Assembly (NCBI GenBank): GCA_017626325.1
Contig: JAGAIZ010000015.1
Coordinates: 1 to 33,957 of the forward strand
Length of the DNA stretch: 33,957 nucleotides
From: Lachnospiraceae bacterium
GTDB lineage: Bacteria > Bacillota > Clostridia > Lachnospirales > Lachnospiraceae
Direction: 5' to 3'
In this document: one piece after another, positions 8,235 to 16,715 of the stretch
Layout: each line of letters starts with the position of its first letter
Position numbering within the stretch: the stretch's first letter is position 1
Translations under genes and position numbers: made by a program
Notes under the pieces: model-generated
Told to the model about the DNA's origin: nothing
What the model saw: only the letters and a program-made list of their open reading frames with translations
The model's database searches: none

Positions 8235-8675
8235 TCAGATCTCCATCCCAAGCTTATCAAGCGCAGCCCGAATCAGCGTCAGCATCCTCTCCTGCTCTCC
8301 CTGCAGATACAGATAACCGCAGAGCGCTTCCAATCCGGTCGCTTTGCGATACTCGATGATGGAAGCATTCTTGGCGGACGTGTAAGATTTGGCATTGCGC
8401 CCGCGATGATAGACTGCCAGTTCTTCCTCTGTCAGTTCTTCCTCCAATGCGTCGATCATCTTCGCCTGCACTTTGGCATTCACATAGGTAACCGTCTTCT
8501 TATGGAGATGATTGGCGGAACGGTTCCCCCGCTCCACCACGATGGTGCGGACCACCAGATCATAAATAGCGTCCCCGATATAGGCAAGAGTCAGCGGGGA
8601 ATAGGTTCTGATATCCACATCCTTACAGTCAAAGTCTCTCTTGATCGCCTCTAAAATGGTTATGCTCTCTTCCAT
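8235..8675 (-). CDS. mrnC: Mini-ribonuclease III (23S rRNA maturation)
   Basis: The 146-residue protein is an RNase III catalytic domain without the double-stranded RNA-binding domain, the hallmark of Mini-III. The signature SPLTLAYIGDAIYDLVVR (about residues 26-43) contains the catalytic D35. A second conserved stretch with ASIIEYRKATGLEALCGYLYL carries the acidic residues near the second metal site. In Bacillus this enzyme trims the 23S rRNA precursor. The gene starts inside the end of cysS, overlapping it by 16 bp, and is followed after 24 bp by rlmB. The cluster therefore couples cysteine metabolism genes to rRNA processing genes. Confidence 0.95.
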   Translation of the reverse strand: MEESITILEAIKRDFDCKDVDIRTYSPLTLAYIGDAIYDLVVRTIVVERGNRSANHLHKKTVTYVNAKVQAKMIDALEEELTEEELAVYHRGRNAKSYTSAKNASIIEYRKATGLEALCGYLYLQGEQERMLTLIRAALDKLGMEI

Positions 8676-10069
8676 TTAACACCCTCGCGTGTATCCTCTA
8701 AGATGATCCCCTGCGCAAGCAAAGTATCTCTTATTTCGTCTGCTCTCGCAAAGTTCTTGGCCTTTCTGGCTTCCTGTCTCTCCTGAATGAGCGCTTCAAT
8801 ATCCGCGTCTAAGATTTCCTCTTTCTTCTCTACGATCAGACCGCAGATATCGGACAGCAGAATGATCTCGTCTTTGACTGCCTGAATAAACTGTCTGCTT
8901 GCGCCTTCTGTCACATGGGTATTGGCAAACTTCACCAGTTCAAAAATCGCGGATATCGCATCGGCGGTGTTAAAGTCGTCGTCCATCGCCTCATCGAACT
9001 TGGCAATGTATTCTTTCGCTTCCTCTGCCAGCTTCCGCTCTTCTTCCGTCATGACTTCGTTCCCGGCATTCTCCAGCAAATAATTTAAGTTCGTCACGCT
9101 TGTTATAATGCGCTCCAGACCGTTCTTGGCAGCTTCCATCAGATCAGCGCTGAAATTTAAGGGGCTTCTGTAGTGGGCGGAAAGCATGAAGAAACGCAGT
9201 ACCTGCAGATCATACTTCTCACTGATGTCACGCACCGTAAAGAAATTGCCAAGGGATTTGGACATTTTCTTATTATCAATATTTAAGAACCCATTGTGCA
9301 TCCAGTATTTGGCAAACTCTTTGCCGTTGGCTGCCTCGGACTGTGCGATCTCATTTTCATGATGGGGGAAGATCAGATCCTCACCGCCTGCATGGATATC
9401 AATTTCATCGCCGAGATACTTCTTGCTCATCACGGAGCACTCAATATGCCAGCCGGGACGTCCCTGACACCATGGCGACTCCCAGTAAGGCTCTCCTTCT
9501 TTCTTCGGCTTCCAGAGCACGAAATCGAGCGGATCCTGCTTCTGGTCTTCTCCCGATACCAGCAGGGAACGATTCCCGCTTCGCAGATCGTCTAAGTTTT
9601 TGTGGGACAGCTTGCCGTACTGTTTGAAGCTTCTGGTCTTATAATATACGGTGCCGTCCTCCGCCACATAGGCATACCCTTTATCGATCAGGGTATGTAT
9701 CATGTCGATCATGCCCGCTATCTCATTGGTCGCCTGAGGATGGGTAGTCGCCGGTTTCACGTTAAGGGCCTCCATATCCTTCTTACACTCCGCGATATAG
9801 CGCTCGGAGATCACGGAGGGGTCTACCCCCTCTTCATTTGCTTTTTTGATAATCTTATCATCTACGTCCGTAAAATTGGATACATAATTAACCGCATAGC
9901 CTTTGTGCTCCATATAGCGTCTTGCCGTATCAAATACGATCATCGGTCTGGCATTGCCGATATGAATCAGATTATATACCGTAGGCCCGCAGACATACAT
10001 GCTGACCTTGCCCGGCTCGATAGGCACGAACTCTTCTTTTTTTCTGGATAATGTGTTGTAAATTTTCAT
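8660..10069 (-). CDS. cysS: Cysteinyl-tRNA synthetase
   Basis: The class I synthetase (469 residues from the chosen start) attaches cysteine to tRNA-Cys. Visible features are C27 in [10 protein letters not shown], the HIGH-type motif HIGN at 36-39, C211 in [10 protein letters not shown] and HHENE at 236-240, the other zinc ligands. KMSKS is at 268-272. A DALR/anticodon-binding helical region fills the C-terminal 170 residues. I start at ATG 10069 because GGAGG lies just before it and [14 protein letters not shown] is the usual family start; the frame extends 22 more codons upstream. A 181-bp gap separates it from cysE. Expression is probably controlled by the T-box leader ahead of cysE. The end overlaps mrnC. 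Confidence 0.97.
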   Translation of the reverse strand: MKIYNTLSRKKEEFVPIEPGKVSMYVCGPTVYNLIHIGNARPMIVFDTARRYMEHKGYAVNYVSNFTDVDDKIIKKANEEGVDPSVISERYIAECKKDMEALNVKPATTHPQATNEIAGMIDMIHTLIDKGYAYVAEDGTVYYKTRSFKQYGKLSHKNLDDLRSGNRSLLVSGEDQKQDPLDFVLWKPKKEGEPYWESPWCQGRPGWHIECSVMSKKYLGDEIDIHAGGEDLIFPHHENEIAQSEAANGKEFAKYWMHNGFLNIDNKKMSKSLGNFFTVRDISEKYDLQVLRFFMLSAHYRSPLNFSADLMEAAKNGLERIITSVTNLNYLLENAGNEVMTEEERKLAEEAKEYIAKFDEAMDDDFNTADAISAIFELVKFANTHVTEGASRQFIQAVKDEIILLSDICGLIVEKKEEILDADIEALIQERQEARKAKNFARADEIRDTLLAQGIILEDTREGVKWKRA

Positions 10070-10250
10070 CTGAATCCTCCATTCCTGATACGCCTGCAAA
10101 TCCTGTATATGCGCCGCATACACTGTGCAAGGCACGAATTTGTATTTTTCTTCCAGACCGCATCATACACATGCTGCATGATGTCGAAGACGACGCCAGT
10201 GCATTCAACTGCTGCGTCATGACCGACGTTCTTCTGTCCTTACTGACCGA

Positions 10251-10919
10251 CTATGTCTCCGCCCGAAGCCGCTTCATCTCACGCTCCAAGTCAAGCAGGC
10301 GATTGGTAAGTTCCGCGTTCGCATGCTGCAGGCCGACGATATCCTCCCTGACCGGATCCGGCAGATGCACCTGATCCAGCTTATCCTGAGGCAGGGCCTG
10401 ATCGTTGCGCTTGACCACTCTTCCCGGCACACCGACTACCGTGGAATTAGGCGGCACTTCCTCCAGCACCACGCTTCCGGCTCCGATCTTACTGTTATCT
10501 CCGATCTTGAAAGACCCCAGCACTTTGGCTCCTGTACTGATCATCACGTTGTTGCCGATGGTGGGATGACGCTTGCCCTGCTCCTTTCCGGTACCGCCAA
10601 GCGTTACCCCCTGATAGAGCGTCACATTGTCCCCGATGACCGTAGTCTCGCCGATGATAACGCCGTTGCCGTGGTCGATGAAAAAGCCCCTGCCGATCTG
10701 CGCGCCCGGATGAATCTCTATGCCGGTCTTGCGCACTCCCTTCTGGGAAACCCACCGTGCCCAGAAATAGTGCTGTTTCAAATATAGTTTGTGTGCCAGA
10801 CGATAATATAGCATCACTTTAAAGCTGGGATACAGGAATACCTCCATGTTAGAGTGAATCGCCGGGTCACGTTCTCTGATGACCTTTATCTCTTCCCGTA
10901 TGTGACTAATCAGTCCCAT
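10251..10919 (-). CDS. cysE: Serine O-acetyltransferase
   Basis: The 222-residue protein makes O-acetylserine from serine and acetyl-CoA, the first step of cysteine synthesis. The N-terminal helical part includes RDPAIHSNMEVFLYPSFKVMLYYRLAH. A left-handed beta-helix of hexapeptide repeats follows (about 65-170) with IEIHPGAQIGRGFFIDHGNGVIIGET, carrying the catalytic DH pair, and GVTLGGTGKEQGKRHPTIGNNVMI. The C-terminal 30 residues form a charged, probably coiled-coil tail (LTNRLLDLEREMKRL). GAGGAAGG precedes the ATG. The gene is the first of the cysE-cysS-mrnC-rlmB series. A T-box leader with a Cys specifier lies upstream, so transcription should rise when tRNA-Cys is uncharged. Confidence 0.96.
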   Translation of the reverse strand: MGLISHIREEIKVIRERDPAIHSNMEVFLYPSFKVMLYYRLAHKLYLKQHYFWARWVSQKGVRKTGIEIHPGAQIGRGFFIDHGNGVIIGETTVIGDNVTLYQGVTLGGTGKEQGKRHPTIGNNVMISTGAKVLGSFKIGDNSKIGAGSVVLEEVPPNSTVVGVPGRVVKRNDQALPQDKLDQVHLPDPVREDIVGLQHANAELTNRLLDLEREMKRLRAET

Positions 10920-11083
10920 GATCCTTCCTCTTTTCTTATCAATACCTTCAAATCATTTCCAGATGCTTTTAACATAATGCTTTAACATGATGTTTCTAAA
11001 TACATTCCTGCATTTCTGCCAAACTGTGTGTCTCAACTCACTCTCACCAGTAATACGTCAGAACGCAAAGCGTGAATCGGGAC

Positions 11084-11337
11084 AAAAAAACGGACAATCC
11101 GGTCTCTGCATATCAGAGACGAAATTATCCGCGGTTCCACTCTGCTTAGAAGCTGTTGTCAGCCTCTCACTCATAACCTGTAACGGGGTCAACCGGACAA
11201 AGATACTCTGCTAAAACTATTCCCTCTGCCAGACTCCGGGGCGCACTTCCCTTTCCTTTTGTCAGAACCGCTTCCAGCCGACGGCGGTTCCTCTCTGCCA
11301 CATCCGTAAAAGGTACTCTTCCCTTTCTTAATCTACA
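11084..11337 (-). promoter_or_regulatory. T-box leader (tRNA-Cys responsive) controlling cysE-cysS
   Basis: The minus strand holds the T-box consensus AGAGTGGAACCGCGGA (11128-11143). It is followed by a long terminator hairpin (CGGATAATTTCGTCTCT pairing with AGAGACCGGATTGTCCG, 11091-11131) and seven T (11084-11090). The 5' half contains a stem I-like region with GCAGAGAGGAACCGCC, CGGCTGGAAGCGGTTC. A likely specifier TGC (Cys) at 11243-11245 sits in GGGAAGTGCGCC. Uncharged tRNA-Cys should pair with the specifier and the antiterminator bulge and prevent termination. The 5' boundary is inferred from the promoter. Confidence 0.9.
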
Positions 11338-11343
11338 CCATAT

Positions 11344-11372
11344 AGAATATGCAAAACAAAGAATTTTGTCAA
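11344..11372 (-). promoter_or_regulatory. Sigma-A promoter of the T-box/cysE operon
   Basis: The minus strand carries TTGACA (11367-11372), a 17-base spacer and TATTCT (11344-11349), placed just before the T-box leader. Confidence 0.8.
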
Positions 11373-11407
11373 GCGCATGTTCCCTTATCTGCTCTGTCTG
11401 ACTGCCT

Positions 11408-11956
11408 TTATCCGTTCTGTCTCGGACAGCCCCCACAACCCGCACAGCCAGCATTTGCTGCCATATCCCGGTCATACAGCTCCGCCGGAGAAGACAGCAT
11501 GCAGATCGCCTGGGAAGAGATCCCTTCCCCGGAACCGGTAAAGCCCAGCCCTTCCTCTGTCGTGGCTTTCACATTCACCTGTGAGACTTCTATTCCAAGC
11601 GCCTCCGCGATATTTGCCCGCATCGTATCTATATAGGGACGCATCTTAGGCGCCTGCGCTATAATCGTCGCATCGATATTTTCGATCAGGAAAAGGTGTT
11701 CCTCCAGCAGCTTGCCTACCTGTTCCAGAAGCTTTACAGACGAAATCCCTTTATATGCCGGATCCGTATCCGGAAAATGTTTGCCGATATCACCCAGCGC
11801 TGCGGCGCCAAGCAGGGCGTCCATAACAGCATGCAGAAGCACGTCCGCATCCGAATGTCCGAGAAGCCCCTTCTCATAAGGAATCTCCACCCCGCCGATG
11901 ATCAGCTTTCTGTCTTCTGTCAGACGATGTACGTCGTAACCCATTCCGATTCTCAT
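11408..11956 (-). CDS. ispF: 2-C-methyl-D-erythritol 2,4-cyclodiphosphate synthase with Cys-rich tail
   Basis: The enzyme closes CDP-methylerythritol 2-phosphate to the cyclodiphosphate in the non-mevalonate isoprenoid pathway. The core (about 1-158) shows the zinc ligands D8 and H10 in MGYDVHRL and H42 in [30 protein letters not shown] and [21 protein letters not shown] are also present. I start at ATG 11956 because GGAGG lies 5 bases ahead; MRIGMGYD is the usual start. The core is normally about 157 residues. Here about 24 extra residues follow, including C171, C174 and C177 ([13 protein letters not shown]), a possible metal- or cluster-binding tail. The cysE T-box promoter begins just beyond its stop. 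Confidence 0.93.
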   Translation of the reverse strand: MRIGMGYDVHRLTEDRKLIIGGVEIPYEKGLLGHSDADVLLHAVMDALLGAAALGDIGKHFPDTDPAYKGISSVKLLEQVGKLLEEHLFLIENIDATIIAQAPKMRPYIDTMRANIAEALGIEVSQVNVKATTEEGLGFTGSGEGISSQAICMLSSPAELYDRDMAANAGCAGCGGCPRQNG

Positions 11957-11975
11957 AGTTTCCTCCATGTCATCG

Positions 11976-12000
11976 CAATTTGAGGCTCTGACTCAAATTG
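11976..12000. repeat. Perfect 9-bp inverted repeat upstream of ispF
   Basis: CAATTTGAG (11976-11984) and CTCAAATTG (11992-12000) flank a 7-base loop, 20 bp ahead of the ispF start. There is no T-run on either side, so a protein-binding site or 5' RNA hairpin is more likely than a terminator. Confidence 0.5.
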
Positions 12001-12103
12001 CCAACTGAGTTTACATAGTTTTTGAAACAATCAGCTCATCAGAGTGATTTTTCAACCTACTTTCCTATTATACTTCCCCCGGAAAACAACATCAATTCCT
12101 TTT

Positions 12104-13447
12104 TCAATGCCGATTCTTATTGCCCGCGTACCGCCTTATCACATTTCTGTAGAAGACAACCGACAACACCGTGGCTACACTCCAGCCCACCGGCCAGGAC
12201 ATCCAGATTCCCGTCGCGCCCCAATATGCCGAAAATACAAATGCCAGAATCACACGCAGAATCAAATCCGTAAAGGTAGAAATCATAAAATATCCCATTG
12301 CCTCTGCTCCGCGCAGCACGCCATCCGCCACCAGCTTGACGGAAATGACAAAATAAAATACGGAAACAATCCGCAGAAACGTACTGCCGGAATCCATTGC
12401 CGTTCCGCCTGAATTCTCCATAAACAGAAGCATCATGCTTCTGCCGAAGAAAAAGTACGCGACGAAAAAGGGAACCGCGACACAAACCGCCATCTTAATA
12501 CCAGCCGCAAATCCGTCTTTGATCCGCTCCGGCTTGCCTGCGCCAAGATTCTGCGCCGTGAAGCTGGATACGCCGTTACCCAGTGTCGTAAATCCGGTAA
12601 TGATAAAGGTGTTGAGCTTGACTGCAGCGGAATATCCGGCAATCACGCCTGAACCGTAGGAATTGACCAGACTCTGTATAAAGATATTGCCGACCGATAC
12701 AAAGCTCTGCTGCAGGATGCTGGGCACCGCCACCAGGCTGATATTCTTAAGCAGCTCCATAGAAAACAACGCTGCCTTTCTCTCTGTCTGAATCCCGCTG
12801 ATCCTGCTTCTGAATGTGATAAGCGCCAGAATACAGGCAATCCCCTGCGCGATAAAGGTAGCCCATGCCACACCGGCCACACCCCAGTGGAAGACCGCCA
12901 CAAAGATCATATCCAGTATAATATTTCCTACGGAAGAACCGATCAGGAAATAAAGCGGCGTCCTGGAATCTCCCAGCGAGTTAAACATACCCGTCGCCAC
13001 ATTATATAAGAAAAGAAACACAAATCCGCCAATGTAGATCCGCAGATACAGCGCGCCGTCCGCAAAAATATTCTCCGGCGTCTGAATCATGCGCATCATT
13101 GCCGGGGTTGTGCAAAGTCCGACGACTGTCAGCAGCACAGACAAAATCAAACCTGTGATCAGGGTCGTCGTAACGGCTGTTTTAAGTTTCTCGTATGCCT
13201 TTGCCCCAAACAGTTGGGAAATAATCACCGAACAGCCGATATTAGACCCCACAGCCACAGCCATAAAAATCATCGTGATCGGATAGGAAGCCCCCACCGC
13301 CGCCAGCGCATCTTCCCCGGCGAACTTGCCGGCGATCATACTGTCCGCTATATTATAAAGCTGCTGAAATACCACGCTGATAAACATAGGCATCGTATAT
13401 TTGACCAACGTCTTCTGGGAATCGCCCACTGTCAAATCCTGTATCAT
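12104..13447 (-). CDS. MATE family multidrug/cation antiporter
   Basis: The 447-residue protein has about twelve hydrophobic segments arranged as two homologous halves. The start, IQDLTVGDSQKTLVKYTMPMFISVVFQQLYNIADSMIAGKF, is typical of the DinF/NorM-like MATE subfamily common in Clostridia, which exports drugs or metabolites using Na+ or H+ gradients. The second-half counterpart begins around residue 230 (LVAVPSILQQSFVSVGNIFIQSLVNSYGS). An AAGGTAAGGA site precedes the ATG. It is divergent from the LysR regulator gene across about 180 bp, so LysR control of this exporter is plausible. The transported compound is not deducible. Confidence 0.92.
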   Translation of the reverse strand: MIQDLTVGDSQKTLVKYTMPMFISVVFQQLYNIADSMIAGKFAGEDALAAVGASYPITMIFMAVAVGSNIGCSVIISQLFGAKAYEKLKTAVTTTLITGLILSVLLTVVGLCTTPAMMRMIQTPENIFADGALYLRIYIGGFVFLFLYNVATGMFNSLGDSRTPLYFLIGSSVGNIILDMIFVAVFHWGVAGVAWATFIAQGIACILALITFRSRISGIQTERKAALFSMELLKNISLVAVPSILQQSFVSVGNIFIQSLVNSYGSGVIAGYSAAVKLNTFIITGFTTLGNGVSSFTAQNLGAGKPERIKDGFAAGIKMAVCVAVPFFVAYFFFGRSMMLLFMENSGGTAMDSGSTFLRIVSVFYFVISVKLVADGVLRGAEAMGYFMISTFTDLILRVILAFVFSAYWGATGIWMSWPVGWSVATVLSVVFYRNVIRRYAGNKNRH

Positions 13448-13583
13448 GTTAATCCTTACCTTTCTTCAACCTCTTTTGCATTTTCCCCAAGAAGATAGTA
13501 TACTGCAAGTGTATCAATAAATAAAATCAATGTTTTATATTATTAATATAGATATAATCTATGGATATATCTGCATTGCTGCT

Positions 13584-13611
13584 TTGCAATTACATGCAGA
13601 TTGCAATTACA
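13584..13611. promoter_or_regulatory. Candidate regulator site: direct repeat in the MATE-LysR intergenic region
   Basis: TTGCAATTACA occurs twice (13584-13594 and 13601-13611), 17 bp apart, within 50 bp of the LysR start. This may be an autoregulatory site, but no canonical LysR T-N11-A box was confirmed. Confidence 0.35.
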
Positions 13612-13629
13612 CTTGAAAGGAATCTGCAA

Positions 13630-14514
13630 ATGTCCGCTAATCTTCAATACTACAAAACCTTTTACTATGTTGCAAAATACCGGAATCTGACCAAAGCCGC
13701 CAAAGCGCTGTACGTGTCCCAGCCTACGGTGACTCATACCATTCACTGTCTGGAGGAAGAGCTTGGATGCAGCCTTTTCGTCCGCTCCAAATCCGGCATG
13801 CAGCTTACGCCGGAAGGCCGTCTGATCTATGATCACATCGCGGTCGCCTACGAGCATATTCTGGAAGCGGAGATGATGCTGCGGCAGCTTCAGGAATTAT
13901 CCAGCGGTTATCTGAAGATCGGCGCCAGCGAGATTTCCATTCATCACTACCTGCTGCCCGTGCTGACCGCCTTCCATAAGCGCTATCCCGATATCAGAAT
14001 CAATATCTCCAACAGCACCACTCCCCGTGAACTGCAGGCTCTGAAGGACAATCTGCTGGATTTCGCCATTCTGGTAATCTCTTCCGATCATAAAGATAAA
14101 GACCTTACCATCACAAAGCTTACCGGATTCCGGGACATCCTGATTGCAGGAAATCAGTTTGCCGCACTAAAAAAACAGACCTGGGATTTATCCTCCCTGT
14201 CTGCTTTTCCCTTTGTCAGTGTCTCTGAGGACACCAACACAAGACAATTTCTGAATACGATTTTCCTGCAGGCCGGGCTGACGTTCCAGCCGGACATCGA
14301 GCTTGCCACCACAGACTTAATCACCCCTATGGTCGCAAACAACCTCGGCATCGGCTTTGTGCCCGAGAAATTCGCCCAGAGTGCCCTTATGCGGGGCGAG
14401 GTTTTTCAGGTCGCCTTAGACCGCCCGCTGCCGGAGCGGGAAATCTGTCTGGTGCGCAAAAGCGACACCGCCCTTTCCCCCGCAGGTCAGGCGTTTCTAT
14501 GCTCCATAATATAA
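13630..14514 (+). CDS. LysR family transcriptional regulator
   Basis: The 294-residue protein has an N-terminal winged helix-turn-helix: LQYYKTFYYVAKYRNLTKAA, then SQPTVTHTIHCLEEELGCSLFVR (about residues 5-55). A linker helix and a periplasmic-binding-protein-like effector domain (about 90-290) follow, with GYLKIGASEISIHHYLLPVL. I start at ATG 13630 because AAAGGA lies 9 bases ahead and the family usually starts about 5-8 residues before the first helix; the frame opens 23 codons earlier. It is divergent from the MATE exporter, a common regulator-target layout. The last 28 bp overlap the end of the convergent coaBC gene. The effector is unknown. Confidence 0.92.
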   Translation: MSANLQYYKTFYYVAKYRNLTKAAKALYVSQPTVTHTIHCLEEELGCSLFVRSKSGMQLTPEGRLIYDHIAVAYEHILEAEMMLRQLQELSSGYLKIGASEISIHHYLLPVLTAFHKRYPDIRINISNSTTPRELQALKDNLLDFAILVISSDHKDKDLTITKLTGFRDILIAGNQFAALKKQTWDLSSLSAFPFVSVSEDTNTRQFLNTIFLQAGLTFQPDIELATTDLITPMVANNLGIGFVPEKFAQSALMRGEVFQVALDRPLPEREICLVRKSDTALSPAGQAFLCSII

Positions 14515-15680
14515 TCAAGCAAAGCATCCGCTACCTCTTCTTTGCTCATAATGGGAAGCTCCACCGTTTCTTCTTTGGTTAAGAAGGTTACTACATTGGT
14601 GTCCGTTCCGAATCCGGCTCCTTTCTGTTTCAGATTGTTTGCCACAATCATGTCGATATTCTTCTTTTCCAATTTGGCACGGGAATTTTCCAGCATATGC
14701 TCCGTCTCCATGGAGAAACCGCACAGGAACTGCCCTTCTCTTCTGTGCGCGCCAAGGTACGCTAAGATATCTTCCGTCCGTTCTAAAGCGATGAATAAGC
14801 TGTCGTCTTTCTTCTTGACTTTTTCCTCCGCCACATCTGCCGGACGGTAGTCCGCAACCGCCGCCGCCTTAATGATAATATCCTGCTCCCCGGCTTTCTC
14901 CTTGACAGCCTGCGCCATATCCGCTGCCGATACAACCGGAATCACCTCCACACCGATGGGCGGAACCATATTGACCGGACCGGATACCAGCGTTACCTCT
15001 GCGCCGCGCCGCATAGCCTGCGCCGCGATGGCATATCCCATTTTCCCGGTGGAATGATTGCTGATATAACGCACCGGATCCATCTTCTCCTGTGTGGGTC
15101 CTGCGGTCACAAGCACATTCATTCCCGTCATATCCTTCGGGGTCAGCGCTTTCACGATATATTCATACAATACTTCCGGCTCCGGCATTTTACCCTCCCC
15201 GGTGTCCCCGCAGGCCAGATAACCGCTGGCGGGATGGATCACTTCCATGCCGTACTTTTCTAAGCGTTTCAGATTATCCTGCACGATCTCATTCTGAAAC
15301 ATGCGGGTATTCATGGCCGGCGCAAAAATCTTCGGACATGTACACGCAAGCAGCGTGGTTGTCAGCATATCGTCCGCAATGCCGTAGGCCGCCTTTGCTA
15401 TGACATTGGCAGAAGCAGGCGCAATCATAACCGCATCCGTCTGCTTCGCCAGCGACACATGCTCCACACTATACTGAAAATTGCGGTCAAAGGTATCTAC
15501 CAGACATTTATTGCCTGTCAGGGTCTCAAAGGTAATGGGGTTGATGAAATTGGTCGCATTCTGCGTCATAATCACTGTCACGTCCGCATGCTTCTTCACC
15601 AGCATACTGGCTAACGATGCGATCTTATAAGCCGCGATACTTCCCGTCACGCCCAGTACAATATGTTTTCCCTTTAACAT
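14487..15680 (-). CDS. coaBC: Bifunctional phosphopantothenoylcysteine decarboxylase / phosphopantothenate-cysteine ligase
   Basis: The 397-residue fusion carries two successive steps of CoA synthesis. The N-terminal CoaC flavoprotein (about 1-180) shows VTGSIAAYKIASL, the catalytic H74 in VEHVS, APAMNTRMF (N124), and C157 in the substrate flap ACGDTGEGKMPE. The C-terminal CoaB part (about 185-397) shows VLVTAGPTQEKMDPVRYISN and STGKMGYAIA, the CTP and substrate binding segments. The frame opens with TTG two codons earlier, but AAGGCGG is correctly spaced for the ATG at 15680. It follows coaX by 47 bp and probably shares its transcript. Its end overlaps the convergent LysR gene by 28 bp. Confidence 0.96.
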   Translation of the reverse strand: MLKGKHIVLGVTGSIAAYKIASLASMLVKKHADVTVIMTQNATNFINPITFETLTGNKCLVDTFDRNFQYSVEHVSLAKQTDAVMIAPASANVIAKAAYGIADDMLTTTLLACTCPKIFAPAMNTRMFQNEIVQDNLKRLEKYGMEVIHPASGYLACGDTGEGKMPEPEVLYEYIVKALTPKDMTGMNVLVTAGPTQEKMDPVRYISNHSTGKMGYAIAAQAMRRGAEVTLVSGPVNMVPPIGVEVIPVVSAADMAQAVKEKAGEQDIIIKAAAVADYRPADVAEEKVKKKDDSLFIALERTEDILAYLGAHRREGQFLCGFSMETEHMLENSRAKLEKKNIDMIVANNLKQKGAGFGTDTNVVTFLTKEETVELPIMSKEEVADALLDYIMEHRNA

Positions 15681-15727
15681 AAGCAACCGCCTTTCTATGA
15701 ACGTTCTTTAGGGAAAAGCCGCCTTCC

Positions 15728-16501
15728 CTATACCTGTTCCGTATTCTTCCGGTAAATAATGCCTAACCCCTTCAGGGTCAGCTCATTATCACAGATGATC
15801 TGATTCTTGCAGTGGGGGATGATGCAGCCCGCCAGTCCTCCGGTGGCGACCGCAGTCGCCTGCGAGCCGATCTCTTCCCGGATCCGCTCAATCATACCGT
15901 CCATCTGGGCTGCCTGCCCGATGACAATACCGCTTTTCATACATTCGATCGTATTCTTGCCGATCAGCTTCTTCGGCGCTTCCAGACTGATTCTGGGAAG
16001 CTGGGAAGTACGGTTTACCAGAGATTCCAGAGAAACCTTCACCCCGGGTATGATCATACCGCCTACATAGTTTTTTTTCGCATCCACCACACTGATAGTC
16101 GTTGCGGTGCCCATATCGATGATGATAAGCGGCGCCCCGTAATAATGAAGCCCGGCAACCGCATTGACGATCAGATCGGAACCTACCTGCCCCGGATTAT
16201 CCATCAGGATATTAAGCCCTGTCTTTACCCCCGGTCCTACGAGAAGCGGTCTGACCCGCAGAAGCTTCTCCATCGCAGAGCGCACGATATTGTTTAACGG
16301 CGGTACTACGGAAGAAATGATACTTCCCGTGATATCCTCGATACCGATGCGGTATAGATCAAAGAGCGTCTTAAACTCCACTGCGTATTCCAGTTCTGTC
16401 TTAGACAGATCTGTCGAAACCCGTTCCACAAAACGTACCTTTTCTCCCTCAATACATCCGATGACAATATTGGTATTGCCGATATCGACTGCTAAAATCA
16501 T
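15728..16501 (-). CDS. coaX: Type III pantothenate kinase
   Basis: The 257-residue ASKHA-fold kinase phosphorylates pantothenate, the first committed step of CoA synthesis. It has the phosphate-1 motif MILAVDIGNTNIVIGC at the start and VGPGVKTGLNI. It also has PGQVGSDLIVNAVAGLHYYG with the catalytic Asp, and the phosphate-2 motif IIDMGTATTISVV. The length is usual. GGAGG precedes the ATG. It lies between the ECF S component gene and coaBC on one strand, so uptake, phosphorylation and the next two steps of CoA synthesis are grouped. Type III enzymes are generally not feedback-inhibited by CoA. Confidence 0.96.
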   Translation of the reverse strand: MILAVDIGNTNIVIGCIEGEKVRFVERVSTDLSKTELEYAVEFKTLFDLYRIGIEDITGSIISSVVPPLNNIVRSAMEKLLRVRPLLVGPGVKTGLNILMDNPGQVGSDLIVNAVAGLHYYGAPLIIIDMGTATTISVVDAKKNYVGGMIIPGVKVSLESLVNRTSQLPRISLEAPKKLIGKNTIECMKSGIVIGQAAQMDGMIERIREEIGSQATAVATGGLAGCIIPHCKNQIICDNELTLKGLGIIYRKNTEQV

Positions 16502-16715
16502 ACGGCTGCCTCCTTCTTATTTTCTGTCTTATTGCTCCGTCTGCATGGTTTTCATATGCCTTATTGCATACTGTTCTGAACCATTATTTACGGCACATTA
16601 CATTGCATCTTACTCTTTGTATTGTTCTCTTTGCATGATTTCCTGTTTTGCATTTCCTGTTTACACGATTGCCGTTAACCGCGCGGCTGCAGCATTTTTG
16701 CCTTTACGCCATATG

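Noticed and set aside
9972-10220. 82-codon minus-strand frame across the cysE-cysS gap
   Set aside because: It ends deep inside cysS in another frame, is rich in Ser/Met/Cys without a motif, and has no convincing ribosome binding site. The 181-bp gap otherwise shows nothing I can name.
11167-11475. 102-codon minus-strand frame upstream of cysE
   Set aside because: It lies over the T-box leader and its promoter, which explain the sequence as structured RNA.
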